A stretch of 64,000 bases of DNA, taken from assembly GCF_007828035.1 (NCBI RefSeq), contig NZ_VITV01000008.1, positions 269,524-333,523 of the forward strand. Reading direction: 5' to 3'. The position numbers and the translations under genes were made by a program. Below, in pieces: positions 30,128-37,768 of this stretch. Under the pieces are notes generated by a model. It was not told the origin of the DNA and did not search any database. It worked only from the letters and a program-made list of their open reading frames with translations. The stretch's first letter is position 1. Every line of letters begins with the position of its first letter. The DNA is from Nitrospirillum amazonense (GTDB lineage: Bacteria; Pseudomonadota; Alphaproteobacteria; Azospirillales; Azospirillaceae).

Positions 30128-30173
30128 GGCGGTCCATCCGATCGTGGCTGGGTCTTGGCTGGGCAGGATGATC

Positions 30174-30190
30174 AGCAACGGCCGTGCCAG
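30174..30190 (-). promoter_or_regulatory. Sigma-54 promoter of the suf operon
   Basis: Minus strand CTGGCACGGCCGTTGCT, a full match to YTGGCACG-N4-TTGCW, 47 bp before the sufB start. The NifA site at 30253 lies about 64 bp further upstream. Confidence 0.87.
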
Positions 30191-30252
30191 CCGCTTGAAG
30201 CTAGGATTTCTGGGCCTTTCCAAAGGATTGGCCACGTCGGCAACCGGACGTT

Positions 30253-30268
30253 TGTTGCAATCCCGACA
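30253..30268. promoter_or_regulatory. NifA upstream activator site shared by sufB and glbO
   Basis: TGT-TGCAATCCCG-ACA, a perfect TGT-N10-ACA. It sits between two opposite -24/-12 elements, about 64 bp from the suf one and 55-70 bp from the glbO one. Confidence 0.8.
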
Positions 30269-30321
30269 GGGGGATTTGGAACGAACGCCGCCGCCGCCCG
30301 TGCTTTCCGCTGCCAACGCCA

Positions 30322-30338
30322 CCGGCATGTTTCCTGCA
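30322..30338 (+). promoter_or_regulatory. Sigma-54-like promoter of the truncated haemoglobin gene
   Basis: CCGGCATGTTTCCTGCA: GG at 30324-30325 and GC at 30336-30337 with exactly 10 bases between, and CATG/TGCA as in the consensus. The start codon follows 40 bp later. One mismatch each in the -24 and -12 boxes. Confidence 0.6.
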
Positions 30339-30377
30339 CCATCGGCTTTCGACAGGACCAGGAACAGAGGCGGCGCC

Positions 30378-30782
30378 ATGATCACCGAAGCGGTTTCCCA
30401 GCGGACGATCTTTGAGGCCATCGGCGGCCAAGCGGCCGTCGATCGGCTGGTGGAGGCGTTCTACCACCAGATGGACACCCTGCCGGAGGTGCGCGGCCTG
30501 CGCGCGATGCACGCACCCGACCTGACGGAAACCAAGCGCGTGCTGAAGCTCTATCTGGCCCAATGGATGGGCGGCCCCGCCGATTATTCGGCGGAGCGCG
30601 GGCATCCGCGCCTGCGGGCGCGGCACCTGGGCTTCACGGTGGGGATGGCCGAGCGCGACGCCTGGCTGCTGTGCATGAGCCAGGCGCTGATGGCCACCGT
30701 GCCGGATGCGGATTTGCGCGGGGCCATCCTCCAGGCGCTGACGCCCTTGGCCGACTGGATGCGCAACCAGCCGGGACAATAA
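30378..30782 (+). CDS. Truncated haemoglobin, group II (GlbO-like)
   Basis: Small haem protein of 134 residues, two-on-two globin fold. [19 protein letters not shown] is the A-B helix start, [20 protein letters not shown] holds the glycine/tyrosine region and the proximal histidine (GHPRLRxRH is a group II mark), and [13 protein letters not shown] carries the group II tryptophan. Such proteins bind oxygen or detoxify NO and peroxide. It is divergent from sufB, sharing a NifA site, so a role in guarding nitrogenase or Fe-S assembly from oxygen or NO is likely but inferred. Confidence 0.9.
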   Translation: MITEAVSQRTIFEAIGGQAAVDRLVEAFYHQMDTLPEVRGLRAMHAPDLTETKRVLKLYLAQWMGGPADYSAERGHPRLRARHLGFTVGMAERDAWLLCMSQALMATVPDADLRGAILQALTPLADWMRNQPGQ

Positions 30783-30909
30783 TGCCCTCAGCCACCGTAG
30801 GACGTGACCGCGTCCGCGGGAGATTTCTGAGGAACCGAAGGCGGACTGGAAATCGAGGACAGCCGAGGGGCGGATGCCCCGCCGGCGCCTGAGGGAACAT
30901 ATACAGCGA

Positions 30910-30942
30910 ACGCCGCGGCCGGCATGGTGGCAGCCGCGGCGT
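30910..30942. terminator. Bidirectional terminator between glbO and the nifB operon end
   Basis: ACGCCGCGGC and GCCGCGGCGT form a perfect 10-bp stem with a 13-nt loop between the convergent haemoglobin gene and the last gene of the nifB operon. Confidence 0.7.
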
Positions 30943-30959
30943 CCCCGTAAAGGGGCGGC

Positions 30960-31175
30960 CTAGGCGGCGGCTTCCCCCTTCAGGCTCTCGATCTCTGATC
31001 GCGCCAGGCGGAACACACCCCGGCCGCCGGCGAGAGCCTGGTAGGGGCCAGTGGCTTTCAGGCTCAGCAGGTTGAACCAGGCCTGGGCCGGAACGGCGGC
31101 CGGCCGCTCCCCTATCTCCGTCACCGTGCCGTCCGGCGCGAAGCGGACGTGGATCATCACCGTCTCGACGTGCAT
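30960..31175 (-). CDS. Small nif-operon protein of unknown function (71 residues)
   Basis: Last gene of the nifB operon, 14 bp after the 2Fe-2S ferredoxin. The protein starts MHVETVMIHVRFAPDGTVTE, then a predicted strand-helix pattern with PAQAWFNLLSLKATGPYQAL, and ends in GVFRLARSEIESLKGEAAA. No cysteines, signal or membrane segment. I do not recognise a family with confidence. Its place in the operon implies a part in nitrogenase maturation or electron supply; a second in-frame ATG lies at residue 7. Confidence 0.6.
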   Translation of the reverse strand: MHVETVMIHVRFAPDGTVTEIGERPAAVPAQAWFNLLSLKATGPYQALAGGRGVFRLARSEIESLKGEAAA

Positions 31176-31189
31176 CCCTGTTCCCCTCG

Positions 31190-31498
31190 TCAGAAGCCGG
31201 AGCCGAAGCCCAGCAGTTCAACCTTGATGGGTTCGGTCCCCAGCACCTTGGCCTGGCAGGCCAGGCGCGATTTCGATCCCACGCCGACCATGGCGTCCAG
31301 CCGCTCATTCTCTTCCCGCGCGATGCGGGAGAGGCCCTTGCGCCCTTCCTGGACGAAGACGTGACAGGTCCCGCACGAGGCCTTGCCGTCGCACTTGTGG
31401 GTCAGGGTCTCGTCCGCCGCCAGGATGGCGGCCAGCAGGGTCATGCCCTCGGCGGCGTCTATGGTCTTGCCGGACGGCAGGATGGTGAGCAGCGACAT
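31190..31498 (-). CDS. 2Fe-2S ferredoxin, adrenodoxin-like, nif-associated
   Basis: A 102-residue plant/adrenodoxin-fold ferredoxin. Cluster ligands are in HKCDGKASCGTCHVFV (C-X5-C-X2-C) and the fourth cysteine in SRLACQAKVLG. The partial likeness to FdxD of Rhodobacter, a nif-induced ferredoxin, suggests electron transfer or redox support for nitrogenase. The ATG at 31498 is preferred since GAGGGAG precedes it by 8 bases. It lies 33 bp after the DegT-like gene in the nifB operon. Confidence 0.88.
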   Translation of the reverse strand: MSLLTILPSGKTIDAAEGMTLLAAILAADETLTHKCDGKASCGTCHVFVQEGRKGLSRIAREENERLDAMVGVGSKSRLACQAKVLGTEPIKVELLGFGSGF

Positions 31499-31531
31499 GT
31501 CCAAAAGCTCCCTCAAGGTTTTGATCAGGGG

Positions 31532-32701
31532 TCAGTAAATCGCCGCCCCGGCGCCGACGTTGACCGACGCATCCTTCATCGTCTCGACGATGTGGGCGAT
31601 CTGGTCCTCGTTGAGGTGCGTGTGGAACGGCAGGGCGATGGCGCGGTCCGCCACCTTCTCCGTGACGAAGTAATCGCCCCGGCGATAACCGAGGTCGAAG
31701 TAATGCCGCTGCAGATGCAGGGGCTGGCCGAAGGCGGCGGCCTCGACCTCGGCCAGCCGCAAATCCTCCACGATGGCGTCGCGGCTGGAGCGGGAGAAGC
31801 GCGTGCCCAGGTGCACCTGGTAAAGGAACCAGTTCACCTCGGTGACGTCCGGCCCGACATAGGGGTCCTTGATGCCCTCGAACGACTGGAGGTACTTGAA
31901 ATACAGATGCTGCACGCCCCGGCGCCTCTCCAGGATTTCATCCAGGCGGCGCAGTTGCGCCAGCCCCAGGACGGACGCCAGGTCGCTCAAGGCCGCCTGG
32001 TAAGGGGCCGTGCCACCCACCACCACGGAGGTACGCTCGGCCAGGCGATGGCGGCATTGCCGGCGCAGGGCCATGGCGATGTCCACGTCATCGGTCACCA
32101 CCATGCCGCCCTCGCCACAGCACAGCGCGCCTGGCTGGGAGAAATCGAACACGGCGGTGTCGCCGAAGGTCCCGACCAGTGCGCCCTGGTAGCGGGAGCC
32201 GATGGCCTCCGTGCTGTCCTCGACCAGCACCAGGCCGTGCCGGTTGGCCAGCTCCCGCAACCCCGCCCATGCGGCCGGGTGGCCATTGGTGTTGGCGGCC
32301 ACGATGGCGCGCGTGTCGGGCGTGATGCGGCCGGCCACCTTGTCCGGCGCCAGCGTCCCCGCCCAATAGTCGATGTCGGCGAAGACCGGCCGGGCGCCGG
32401 ACAGGCTGACGGCATGCTGGGTCTCGCGGAAACCGTAAGGGGAGAGGATGACCTCCTGCCCCAGGCCGATGCCGTGGGCGCGCAACGTCATCAGCAGGCC
32501 CAGCGTGCCGCTGGCCACCGCCACCGCGTGGCGCCGGCCAAGATATGCCGCGAACGCCTCTTCGAACGCCTCCGTCACGGCGCCGGCGGCCAGGTTGGGG
32601 GTGCGCAGCACCCGCTCCACCGCCGCCAGTTCCGCCGGCGTGATGTCCGGATCGCTGAGACGGATCAGATCCGCCGCCGGCACCTTGGCCAGCGCGGTCA
32701 T
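31532..32701 (-). CDS. DegT/DnrJ/EryC1/StrS-fold protein lacking the PLP lysine, nif-operon member
   Basis: A 389-residue protein of the sugar aminotransferase/dehydratase family with fold-type I PLP architecture. The acid that holds the pyridine ring is kept in LVLVEDSTEAIGSRY (D162). In the block where the family has the Schiff-base lysine (F-x-F-x-x-x-K-x-L-x-x-G-E-G-G) this protein reads FDFSQPGALCCGEGG, so glycine 191 replaces the lysine. It cannot be a normal aminotransferase. Start overlaps the previous gene by 4 bp. Roles could be structural, cofactor binding or a lysine-independent reaction. Confidence 0.82.
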   Translation of the reverse strand: MTALAKVPAADLIRLSDPDITPAELAAVERVLRTPNLAAGAVTEAFEEAFAAYLGRRHAVAVASGTLGLLMTLRAHGIGLGQEVILSPYGFRETQHAVSLSGARPVFADIDYWAGTLAPDKVAGRITPDTRAIVAANTNGHPAAWAGLRELANRHGLVLVEDSTEAIGSRYQGALVGTFGDTAVFDFSQPGALCCGEGGMVVTDDVDIAMALRRQCRHRLAERTSVVVGGTAPYQAALSDLASVLGLAQLRRLDEILERRRGVQHLYFKYLQSFEGIKDPYVGPDVTEVNWFLYQVHLGTRFSRSSRDAIVEDLRLAEVEAAAFGQPLHLQRHYFDLGYRRGDYFVTEKVADRAIALPFHTHLNEDQIAHIVETMKDASVNVGAGAAIY

Positions 32702-32988
32702 GATCCCACCCGCCGGGCCAGCAGCACGCCGGTGGCATCGGCGGGCTCCGCCGTCAGGCGCACGCAATGCCCGCTGCCGTCCAGCAAATGCACGTCAAAA
32801 CCGCCGTAGCGGCGGAAGGGATCCTCCGCCACGTCCGACGCGTCGCAGCGCGTCCAGGCCAGGTGGGGCAGCTGGCGGCGCAGGGTGGCGAAGGCATCCT
32901 CGGATGCGGCGACCAGGACCGCATCCGACAGAACCGCATCCAACATCCCCAGGTCTTCCACGCTCAACGCCATGTCGTCCCCCGTCAT
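32698..32988 (-). CDS. Small nif-associated protein (possibly DUF6129)
   Basis: About 96 residues: helix LSVEDLGMLDAVLSDAVLVA, then LRRQLPHLAWTRCDASDV, then FDVHLLDGSGHCVRLTAEP and DATGVLLARR. The pattern resembles a small alpha/beta protein that I associate with nif clusters (DUF6129), though I cannot confirm this. ATG at 32988 overlaps the stop of the read-through form of the preceding gene (ATGA), favouring that start; an in-frame ATG at 32973 also has a GGGGG ribosome site. It overlaps the DegT-like gene by 4 bp. Confidence 0.65.
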   Translation of the reverse strand: MTGDDMALSVEDLGMLDAVLSDAVLVAASEDAFATLRRQLPHLAWTRCDASDVAEDPFRRYGGFDVHLLDGSGHCVRLTAEPADATGVLLARRVGS

Positions 32989-33065
32989 TGCCAGAACTGC
33001 CGGTCGGCATCCACGTTCAGCAGGTCCAGCAGGTCGCCCAGCCGGCCGAAGGCGCCGTGCGGCTC

Positions 33066-33329
33066 TCAGGTCCCCTGGGCGTGGTCCTTGCGATACAGCC
33101 GCCAATACCCCTGGCTGAACTGGATCAGCGCCACGTCGATGACCCCGCCCTCACGGTCCACGTTGCGGGAACAGCAGGGGCTTTCGATGCGATAGCCGCC
33201 CTGGGCCGGCACGACGCTGGGCCGGACGTAGAGGTAGCGCTGGCGCGCCTGCAACGCGCGCTCAATGCGCTTGCGGTCCACATCGTTGGGATGCCCCGCC
33301 GCGGTGAGACCTTGCGACGCCGCCATCAT
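33066..33329 (-). CDS. Small cysteine-containing nif-operon protein, apparently cut short by an in-frame TGA
   Basis: About 87 residues, function unknown. The core RQRYLYVRPSVVPAQGGYRI, then ESPCCSRNVDREGG and YWRLYRKDHAQGT. The frame then meets TGA (33066-33068) but carries on in the same frame for 26 more codons reading EPHGAFGRLGDLLDLL and NVDADRQFWQ to a TGA at 32985-32987, which overlaps the next gene's ATG at 32988. This suggests an older end there and a TGG-to-TGA change, a sequencing error, or read-through. ATG 33329 is preferred to 33335 for spacing from GGAGGAGG. Confidence 0.65.
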   Translation of the reverse strand: MMAASQGLTAAGHPNDVDRKRIERALQARQRYLYVRPSVVPAQGGYRIESPCCSRNVDREGGVIDVALIQFSQGYWRLYRKDHAQGT

Positions 33330-33378
33330 GCACATACCTCCTCCCCTGACGTGCCCCCTATGACTCCATGACCCCGCC

Positions 33379-33618
33379 TCAGACAGGAACGATCTCTTCC
33401 TCCAGGCAGCCGATCACCCGCCGGTCGGGGAATTCGACCAAGTAGATGGGCGTGCCGCTGTCCACATGGGTCCCGACCTGCACGATCTCCCCCACCGTGC
33501 CCGCCGGTTCCAGCAGGGCGTCGGCCGGCGTGTCGGGATAGCCGCCGTCGTTGACCAGGTCGGTGACCACGCGCATGCGCTGTCCCCACTGGTACAGGGG
33601 TTGGCGGGGCTCGATCAT
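33379..33618 (-). CDS. NifZ-type domain protein (second copy)
   Basis: A 79-residue protein made of one NifZ-like SH3-type domain: GQRMRVVTDLVNDGGYPDTP, then GTVGEIVQVGTHVDSGTPIY and LVEFPDRRVIGCLEEEIVP. NifZ acts in maturing the nitrogenase P-cluster of the MoFe protein. Start overlaps the stop of the preceding nifZ by 4 bp. Azotobacter NifZ is about 160 residues; here the job seems split over two adjacent small proteins. Confidence 0.82.
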   Translation of the reverse strand: MIEPRQPLYQWGQRMRVVTDLVNDGGYPDTPADALLEPAGTVGEIVQVGTHVDSGTPIYLVEFPDRRVIGCLEEEIVPV

Positions 33619-33962
33619 GGTCGCCCCCCGGCGGCCCGGCCCGGCACCGGCAGGGCGGTGGGCAGGGGCAGGTCGTCCTCGTCGGCAACCGCCAGCACGG
33701 CCTCCAGCTCCTTGCGCTTCATGCCCACGCGGTTGCCGCTGCCCAGGAATTCGACGCCGTAGATGTAGAATTGCTGGAGGAAGGTGCCGATGCTGACGAC
33801 GTAGCCTTCTTCCCCCTTCTTGGCGAGGATGTCGCCGATCTCCTTGCCGGCGTAGGTGCCGTCGTTGCGGACGGTGCGCCGGGACCGCACCTTTTCCCCA
33901 TAGGTGAAGGTGGGGGGATCGACGATCTCCACCACGTCGCTGTCGCGGACGATGTTGCTCAT
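33615..33962 (-). CDS. nifZ: Nitrogen fixation protein NifZ
   Basis: A 115-residue NifZ. The domain shows as TYGEKVRSRRTVRNDGTYAG, then KEEGYVVSIGT-like segment GEEGYVVSIGTFLQQFYIYG and VEFLGSGNRVGMKRKELE. It helps convert the paired 4Fe-4S precursors in the MoFe protein to the second P-cluster. Overlaps by 4 bp both with the LRV gene before it and the second NifZ-type gene after it, so all three are coupled. Confidence 0.9.
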   Translation of the reverse strand: MSNIVRDSDVVEIVDPPTFTYGEKVRSRRTVRNDGTYAGKEIGDILAKKGEEGYVVSIGTFLQQFYIYGVEFLGSGNRVGMKRKELEAVLAVADEDDLPLPTALPVPGRAAGGRP

Positions 33963-34762
33963 GACACAATTTCCAACATGGTGGGCTCCAATATGGCGGG
34001 CTCCAGCGTCCGAGGCGTTGTAGGCGGCGACAGGCGCGAGGCCACCATTTCCCGCACCAGGATGTCCTCATCCCGGGCCAGGTCGGCGATTTGCGCCACG
34101 GGCAGGCGGCTGGCGACCTCGAACCGCACCCGCCAGTCGGGATCGCGCTTCAGACGGGCCAGCAGGTCGCCCGGCAGGCGCTTGGACACCTCGTACCGCA
34201 CGTCGGCGTCGGCATCGGCGGCCATGCGGATCAGCCACTCGACAGGCGCGCGAACGGCGACCATGCGGCGCACCTCCGGCTCCTTGTCCTCGATCATGCG
34301 GGCCAGCAGGCCGGGGCCGACGCGGCGCGCCACCATCAGGCGCACGTAGTAGTCGGGATCGCGGATCATGGGGATCAGGTCGGCTTCGTCCAGCAGGGCG
34401 GCGACGCGGATGCGCACCTCGCGGTGGGGATCGTCGCGCAAGCGCAGGGCGTAGCGCCTGGGCAGGCGGCGCACCGCGTTCCAGCGCACCGCCTCCTCCG
34501 GATCGTCCAGCATGGGCGGCAGCAGGAAGATGTCGGCGTGCTTGGCTGCGATCGCCCGCACCTCGAAATGCGGATGGCGCACATGGGTGTCCGCCAGGGT
34601 GGGATTCCAGGCGAAAAAGCGGTCGATGCGGCGGGCGTAGCGGTCGTTGACACAGGCGTGCTTCGGCCGGCACCGGCCGGCCGCCAGCAGGGCGGCATAA
34701 CCGCAGGCATCACAGGAAATGGTATTGCCCCGCCAGTCCACAGCCTCGTCGATGTCAGTCAT
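33959..34762 (-). CDS. LRV-repeat protein with N-terminal 4Fe-4S domain
   Basis: A 267-residue protein of the leucine-rich-variant group first seen beside nif genes in Azotobacter. The N-terminal cysteines CDAC...CRPKHAC (C-X2-C-X10-C-X5-C) would bind a 4Fe-4S cluster. About eight helical repeats of roughly 24 residues follow, such as DPHREVRIRVAALL, DPDYYVRLMVARRV, DPDWRVRFEVASRL. They form a curved solenoid for protein contact. Its job is unknown; a scaffold in P-cluster or NifB maturation is a guess from its place between a TPR gene and nifZ. Confidence 0.87.
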   Translation of the reverse strand: MTDIDEAVDWRGNTISCDACGYAALLAAGRCRPKHACVNDRYARRIDRFFAWNPTLADTHVRHPHFEVRAIAAKHADIFLLPPMLDDPEEAVRWNAVRRLPRRYALRLRDDPHREVRIRVAALLDEADLIPMIRDPDYYVRLMVARRVGPGLLARMIEDKEPEVRRMVAVRAPVEWLIRMAADADADVRYEVSKRLPGDLLARLKRDPDWRVRFEVASRLPVAQIADLARDEDILVREMVASRLSPPTTPRTLEPAILEPTMLEIVS

Positions 34763-35315
34763 GGTCGTCCTCTCCCATGCGCTGGATGACGCTCAGCAGC
34801 ACCTGGGCGCCGACCTTGTCGCTGGGGTCCAATTCCAGCAGCTTGAGAACGGCCGCCAAGCCCTCGTCCAGGCTGCCCATGCGCATGTGCAGGTAGGCGT
34901 AACCCTTGAGGGTGAACAGGAAGAAGCGGGGCAACGGCGCGTCGAAGCGGCCGAAGTCCGCGTCCGTGGCCACCACCTGGCGCCAATCGGCCGGCAGCTT
35001 GTTGTCCTGCGCCGCCTTGGCCAGGCAAAGGCGGGCGATGTCCAGCGCGTCCTTCAGGCGGCCCTTGTAGAAATAGAAGCGGTACAGGGCGATCAGGGTG
35101 GCGGCATGCCAGGGCGCCAGCAGACGCGCCTGCCGCAGGTGGCGTTCCGCCACCTCCTCCAGATGATAGACCTGGGCGGCGGCCGACAGGTGGTGGTGCA
35201 CATCCGGCGGCAGCCCGCCGCCCAACACGGCGGCGGACAGCCATTCGCCATCGGGGATGGGTGGCGGCCCGCTTTCCCCGAATGGCGTCGCCGCTGCCGT
35301 TTGCCCTGCCCGCAT
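34755..35315 (-). CDS. TPR-repeat protein in the nifB operon
   Basis: A 186-residue protein. Helix pairs typical of tetratricopeptide repeats are seen in QVYHLEEVAERHLRQARLLA, then PWHAATLIALYRFYFYKGRL, and near the end LFTLKGYAYLHMRMGSLDEG with LLELDPSDKVGAQVLLSVI. No signal or membrane segment. It overlaps the LRV gene by 8 bp, so the two are probably made together. The function is not known; assembly chaperone roles are usual for such repeats. Confidence 0.75.
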   Translation of the reverse strand: MRAGQTAAATPFGESGPPPIPDGEWLSAAVLGGGLPPDVHHHLSAAAQVYHLEEVAERHLRQARLLAPWHAATLIALYRFYFYKGRLKDALDIARLCLAKAAQDNKLPADWRQVVATDADFGRFDAPLPRFFLFTLKGYAYLHMRMGSLDEGLAAVLKLLELDPSDKVGAQVLLSVIQRMGEDDHD

Positions 35316-35343
35316 GGCCCCACCCCTCCCCTCTGGCTCCCGC

Positions 35344-35679
35344 CTATTGCAGCCGCACGATGGGCGTGGGCGCCGTGGCGCAGGAGGTGGCGGCCTTGGG
35401 GTCGCGGAACACCAGGCCGCTCTGCGCGGTGCCGTCCGCGAAGTCGATGGTGACGCCGGCCAGCAGCAGCCGGCTTTCCGTGGGCAGGAACAGACGCAGG
35501 CCGTAGCACTCCACCACCGCGTCGCCAGGCTCAGGCGCCGCGCGGACGCTCATGTCGGCCGACAGGCCGGAACAGCCACCGGGGCTCAGGACCAGGCGGA
35601 ACCCGGCCTCGGGCCCGCCATCGGCCCGCAGCATGAAGCGGATGAAACGCTCGGCCGCCGGGGTGATCGTGAAGGTCAT
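35344..35679 (-). CDS. IscA/HesB-family Fe-S carrier in the nifB operon
   Basis: A 111-residue A-type carrier. FTITPAAERFIRFML begins the fold, FRLVLSPGGCSGLSADM holds the first cysteine and the C-terminal end keeps a cysteine in ATSCATAP rather than the usual CGCG pair, so ligation may differ from standard IscA. ATG 35679 (ATG 35685 two codons upstream is possible). It lies 11 bp after fdxN. Likely gives 4Fe-4S clusters to NifB or the ferredoxin; inference from position. Confidence 0.82.
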   Translation of the reverse strand: MTFTITPAAERFIRFMLRADGGPEAGFRLVLSPGGCSGLSADMSVRAAPEPGDAVVECYGLRLFLPTESRLLLAGVTIDFADGTAQSGLVFRDPKAATSCATAPTPIVRLQ

Positions 35680-35690
35680 CGCCATCCCCC

Positions 35691-35915
35691 TCAGCCGGCC
35701 GCCTGATAGCGGGGATAGGTGGTGTCGATGACGCAGGTGTTGTCCACCGGGCAGACGGCGACACACTGCGGCACATCGAAATACCCGATGCATTCCGTGC
35801 ACTTCTTCGGATTGATGACGAAGGTGCCGCCCTTTTCCGAAATCGCCACGTTCGGGCACTCCGCCTCGCAGGCGGAGCAGCTGGTGCATTGCGAGGCGAT
35901 GATCTTGTAGGCCAT
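35691..35915 (-). CDS. fdxN: 2[4Fe-4S] ferredoxin FdxN
   Basis: A 74-residue bacterial ferredoxin. Two cluster motifs: [12 protein letters not shown] and [18 protein letters not shown] (C-X2-C-X8-C-X3-C), the insert being that of nif/Allochromatium-type ferredoxins. FdxN supplies electrons to NifB or nitrogenase. It follows nifB by 72 bp, with ribosome site GAAGGAGAA before the start. Confidence 0.93.
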   Translation of the reverse strand: MAYKIIASQCTSCSACEAECPNVAISEKGGTFVINPKKCTECIGYFDVPQCVAVCPVDNTCVIDTTYPRYQAAG

Positions 35916-35987
35916 GCTTCATATTCTCCTTCGGGTGGATGGGTCCGGGGCCGGATGCGGCCCGCCCCGGTCCAAATGGAATGCGCA

Positions 35988-37547
35988 TCAGGCGGCGACG
36001 ATCAGGGCGCCCTGGCGGATGGCGGCATCGCCGCGCGGGCTGTGGACCAGCTCACCGGCCGCCACCTTCCCCAGGTAGCCCTTGAACCAGGCGATGGCGG
36101 ATTTCTCGATGAACTCATGGGCGTACTGGTCCACGGGCTCGATGCCCGCCCCCAGCAGGTCCGCCTTGGGACAGCCGCCGATCTTGGCGACGAAGACGGC
36201 GTGACAGTCGTTGATGGCGCGGATGACGGTCTGCAGGCTGTCCTCATCGCCAAAGCCACCCTGGCAATAGAGGTCGACGCGCCGGTGGCCCACGAACTTG
36301 GCCCCGGCGGTGGACAGCTCGTAGACCTGGAATTCCTTGGCGTGGCCGAAGTGCTCGTTGATCAGGCCCGAGCCCTTGGTCGCCACCGCCACCAGCAGGG
36401 TGATGTCGCTGCGCGCCCCGGCCAGCGTGGCCAGTTCCTCCTGCTTGGCGGCCACCTTGGCCACCCGTTCCTCCTCCACCCGCGCCTGGTAGGCCTGGCG
36501 GCCCTCCAGGTCGTAGTCGACCTCCATTTCCATGATCTTTTCGGTGGTGAATTCGGCGCTGCGATCCTCGCCCAGCAGGCCGACGGCGTCGGCCCGGCAC
36601 TGGCGGCAGTGCCGCATCATGTTCATCTCGCCCTCGCAGTCATCCTGCAGGGCCTTCAGTTCCTGGGCGGTGGGGCCGCGCTGGCCCGTCAGGCCGAAAA
36701 CGGTGCCGTGCTCGGGCGCGGAGATCAGGGGCATGATGTTGTGCAGGAAGGCGCCACGCGACTTCACCGCCCGGTTCACCTCCACCAGATGCCGGTCGTT
36801 GACGCCCGGGATCATGACGGAGTTGACCTTGCACAGGATCCCCCGCTCGGTCAGCATTTCCAGCCCGCGCAGCTGGCGCTCGGTCAGCAGCCGCGCCGCC
36901 TCCACGCCCGTGTAGCGCTTGTGGTTCCAATAGACCCAGGGATAGATCTTCGCCCCCACCTCCGGATCCACCATGTTGATGGTGATGGTGACGTGGTCGA
37001 CGTTGTAGCGCGCTATGGTGTCGACATGGTCGGGCAGCGCCAGGCCGTTGGTGGACAGGCACAGCTTGATGTCGGGCGCGGTCTGGGAGATCAGCTCGAA
37101 GGTTTTGAACGTCTTGGCCGGATTGGCCAGCGGGTCGCCCGGCCCGGCGATGCCCAGCACGGTCATCTGCGGGATGGTGGAGGCGACGGCCAGCACCTTC
37201 CTGGCCGCCTGCTCCGGCGTCAGCCGCTCGCTCACCACGCCGGGGCGGGATTCGTTGGCGCAGTCGTACTTGCGATTGCAGTAGTTGCACTGGATGTTGC
37301 AGGCGGGCGCCACGGCGACGTGCATGCGGGCGTAATGGTGATGCGCCTCCTCGCTGTAGCAGGGGTGGTTCTTCACCTTCTCCCAAATCTCGGTCGGCAA
37401 GTCGCCCTGGCCGGCGGCGGAACCGCAGCTGGCCTTGCCGCTGCCCCCTTGGGTACCACACCCCTTGTGTTCGGCCACCTGCTGCATCACCGCGTCGATG
37501 GTGACCAGACGGCCGGCGGCCCCGTCCTGCGTTGTGGATGCGTGCAT
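35988..37547 (-). CDS. nifB: Nitrogenase cofactor biosynthesis protein NifB
   Basis: Radical SAM enzyme of 519 residues that makes NifB-co, the 8Fe-9S-C precursor of FeMo-co. Radical SAM cysteines are in [15 protein letters not shown] (C-X3-C-X2-C) near residue 88; [20 protein letters not shown] precedes it and NESRPGV holds the ExRP motif. The K-cluster ligand cysteines are kept ([14 protein letters not shown]). The last 130 residues are a NifX-like domain ([13 protein letters not shown]). It heads an operon under a consensus sigma-54 promoter. Confidence 0.97.
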   Translation of the reverse strand: MHASTTQDGAAGRLVTIDAVMQQVAEHKGCGTQGGSGKASCGSAAGQGDLPTEIWEKVKNHPCYSEEAHHHYARMHVAVAPACNIQCNYCNRKYDCANESRPGVVSERLTPEQAARKVLAVASTIPQMTVLGIAGPGDPLANPAKTFKTFELISQTAPDIKLCLSTNGLALPDHVDTIARYNVDHVTITINMVDPEVGAKIYPWVYWNHKRYTGVEAARLLTERQLRGLEMLTERGILCKVNSVMIPGVNDRHLVEVNRAVKSRGAFLHNIMPLISAPEHGTVFGLTGQRGPTAQELKALQDDCEGEMNMMRHCRQCRADAVGLLGEDRSAEFTTEKIMEMEVDYDLEGRQAYQARVEEERVAKVAAKQEELATLAGARSDITLLVAVATKGSGLINEHFGHAKEFQVYELSTAGAKFVGHRRVDLYCQGGFGDEDSLQTVIRAINDCHAVFVAKIGGCPKADLLGAGIEPVDQYAHEFIEKSAIAWFKGYLGKVAAGELVHSPRGDAAIRQGALIVAA

Positions 37548-37651
37548 GTCCGTTCCTCACTGTTGGGCCCGGCGCGCGGGCGCGGCGATTTCAATGGGAA
37601 AGCTTGCTTGACATTTCCTGGCCGGGCCCGCCTGAACCCACGCCGTATTTC

Positions 37652-37668
37652 AGCAAAGGCCGTGCCAC
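37652..37668 (-). promoter_or_regulatory. Sigma-54 promoter of nifB
   Basis: Minus strand GTGGCACGGCCTTTGCT, full consensus, about 105 bp before the nifB start. Confidence 0.88.
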
Positions 37669-37722
37669 GTCTTTGAATCCCGAAGAACGGCGGGAACCCT
37701 CAGTTCAAGCCCTCACGCCAGC

Positions 37723-37738
37723 TGTGCGGTTATCGACA
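37723..37738. promoter_or_regulatory. NifA upstream activator site of nifB
   Basis: TGT-GCGGTTATCG-ACA, perfect TGT-N10-ACA, 55 bp upstream of the nifB -24 box, in the gap after the SIR2-like gene. Confidence 0.8.
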
Positions 37739-37768
37739 AACCGCGCCGAAGCCGGACACCGGCGTCCG

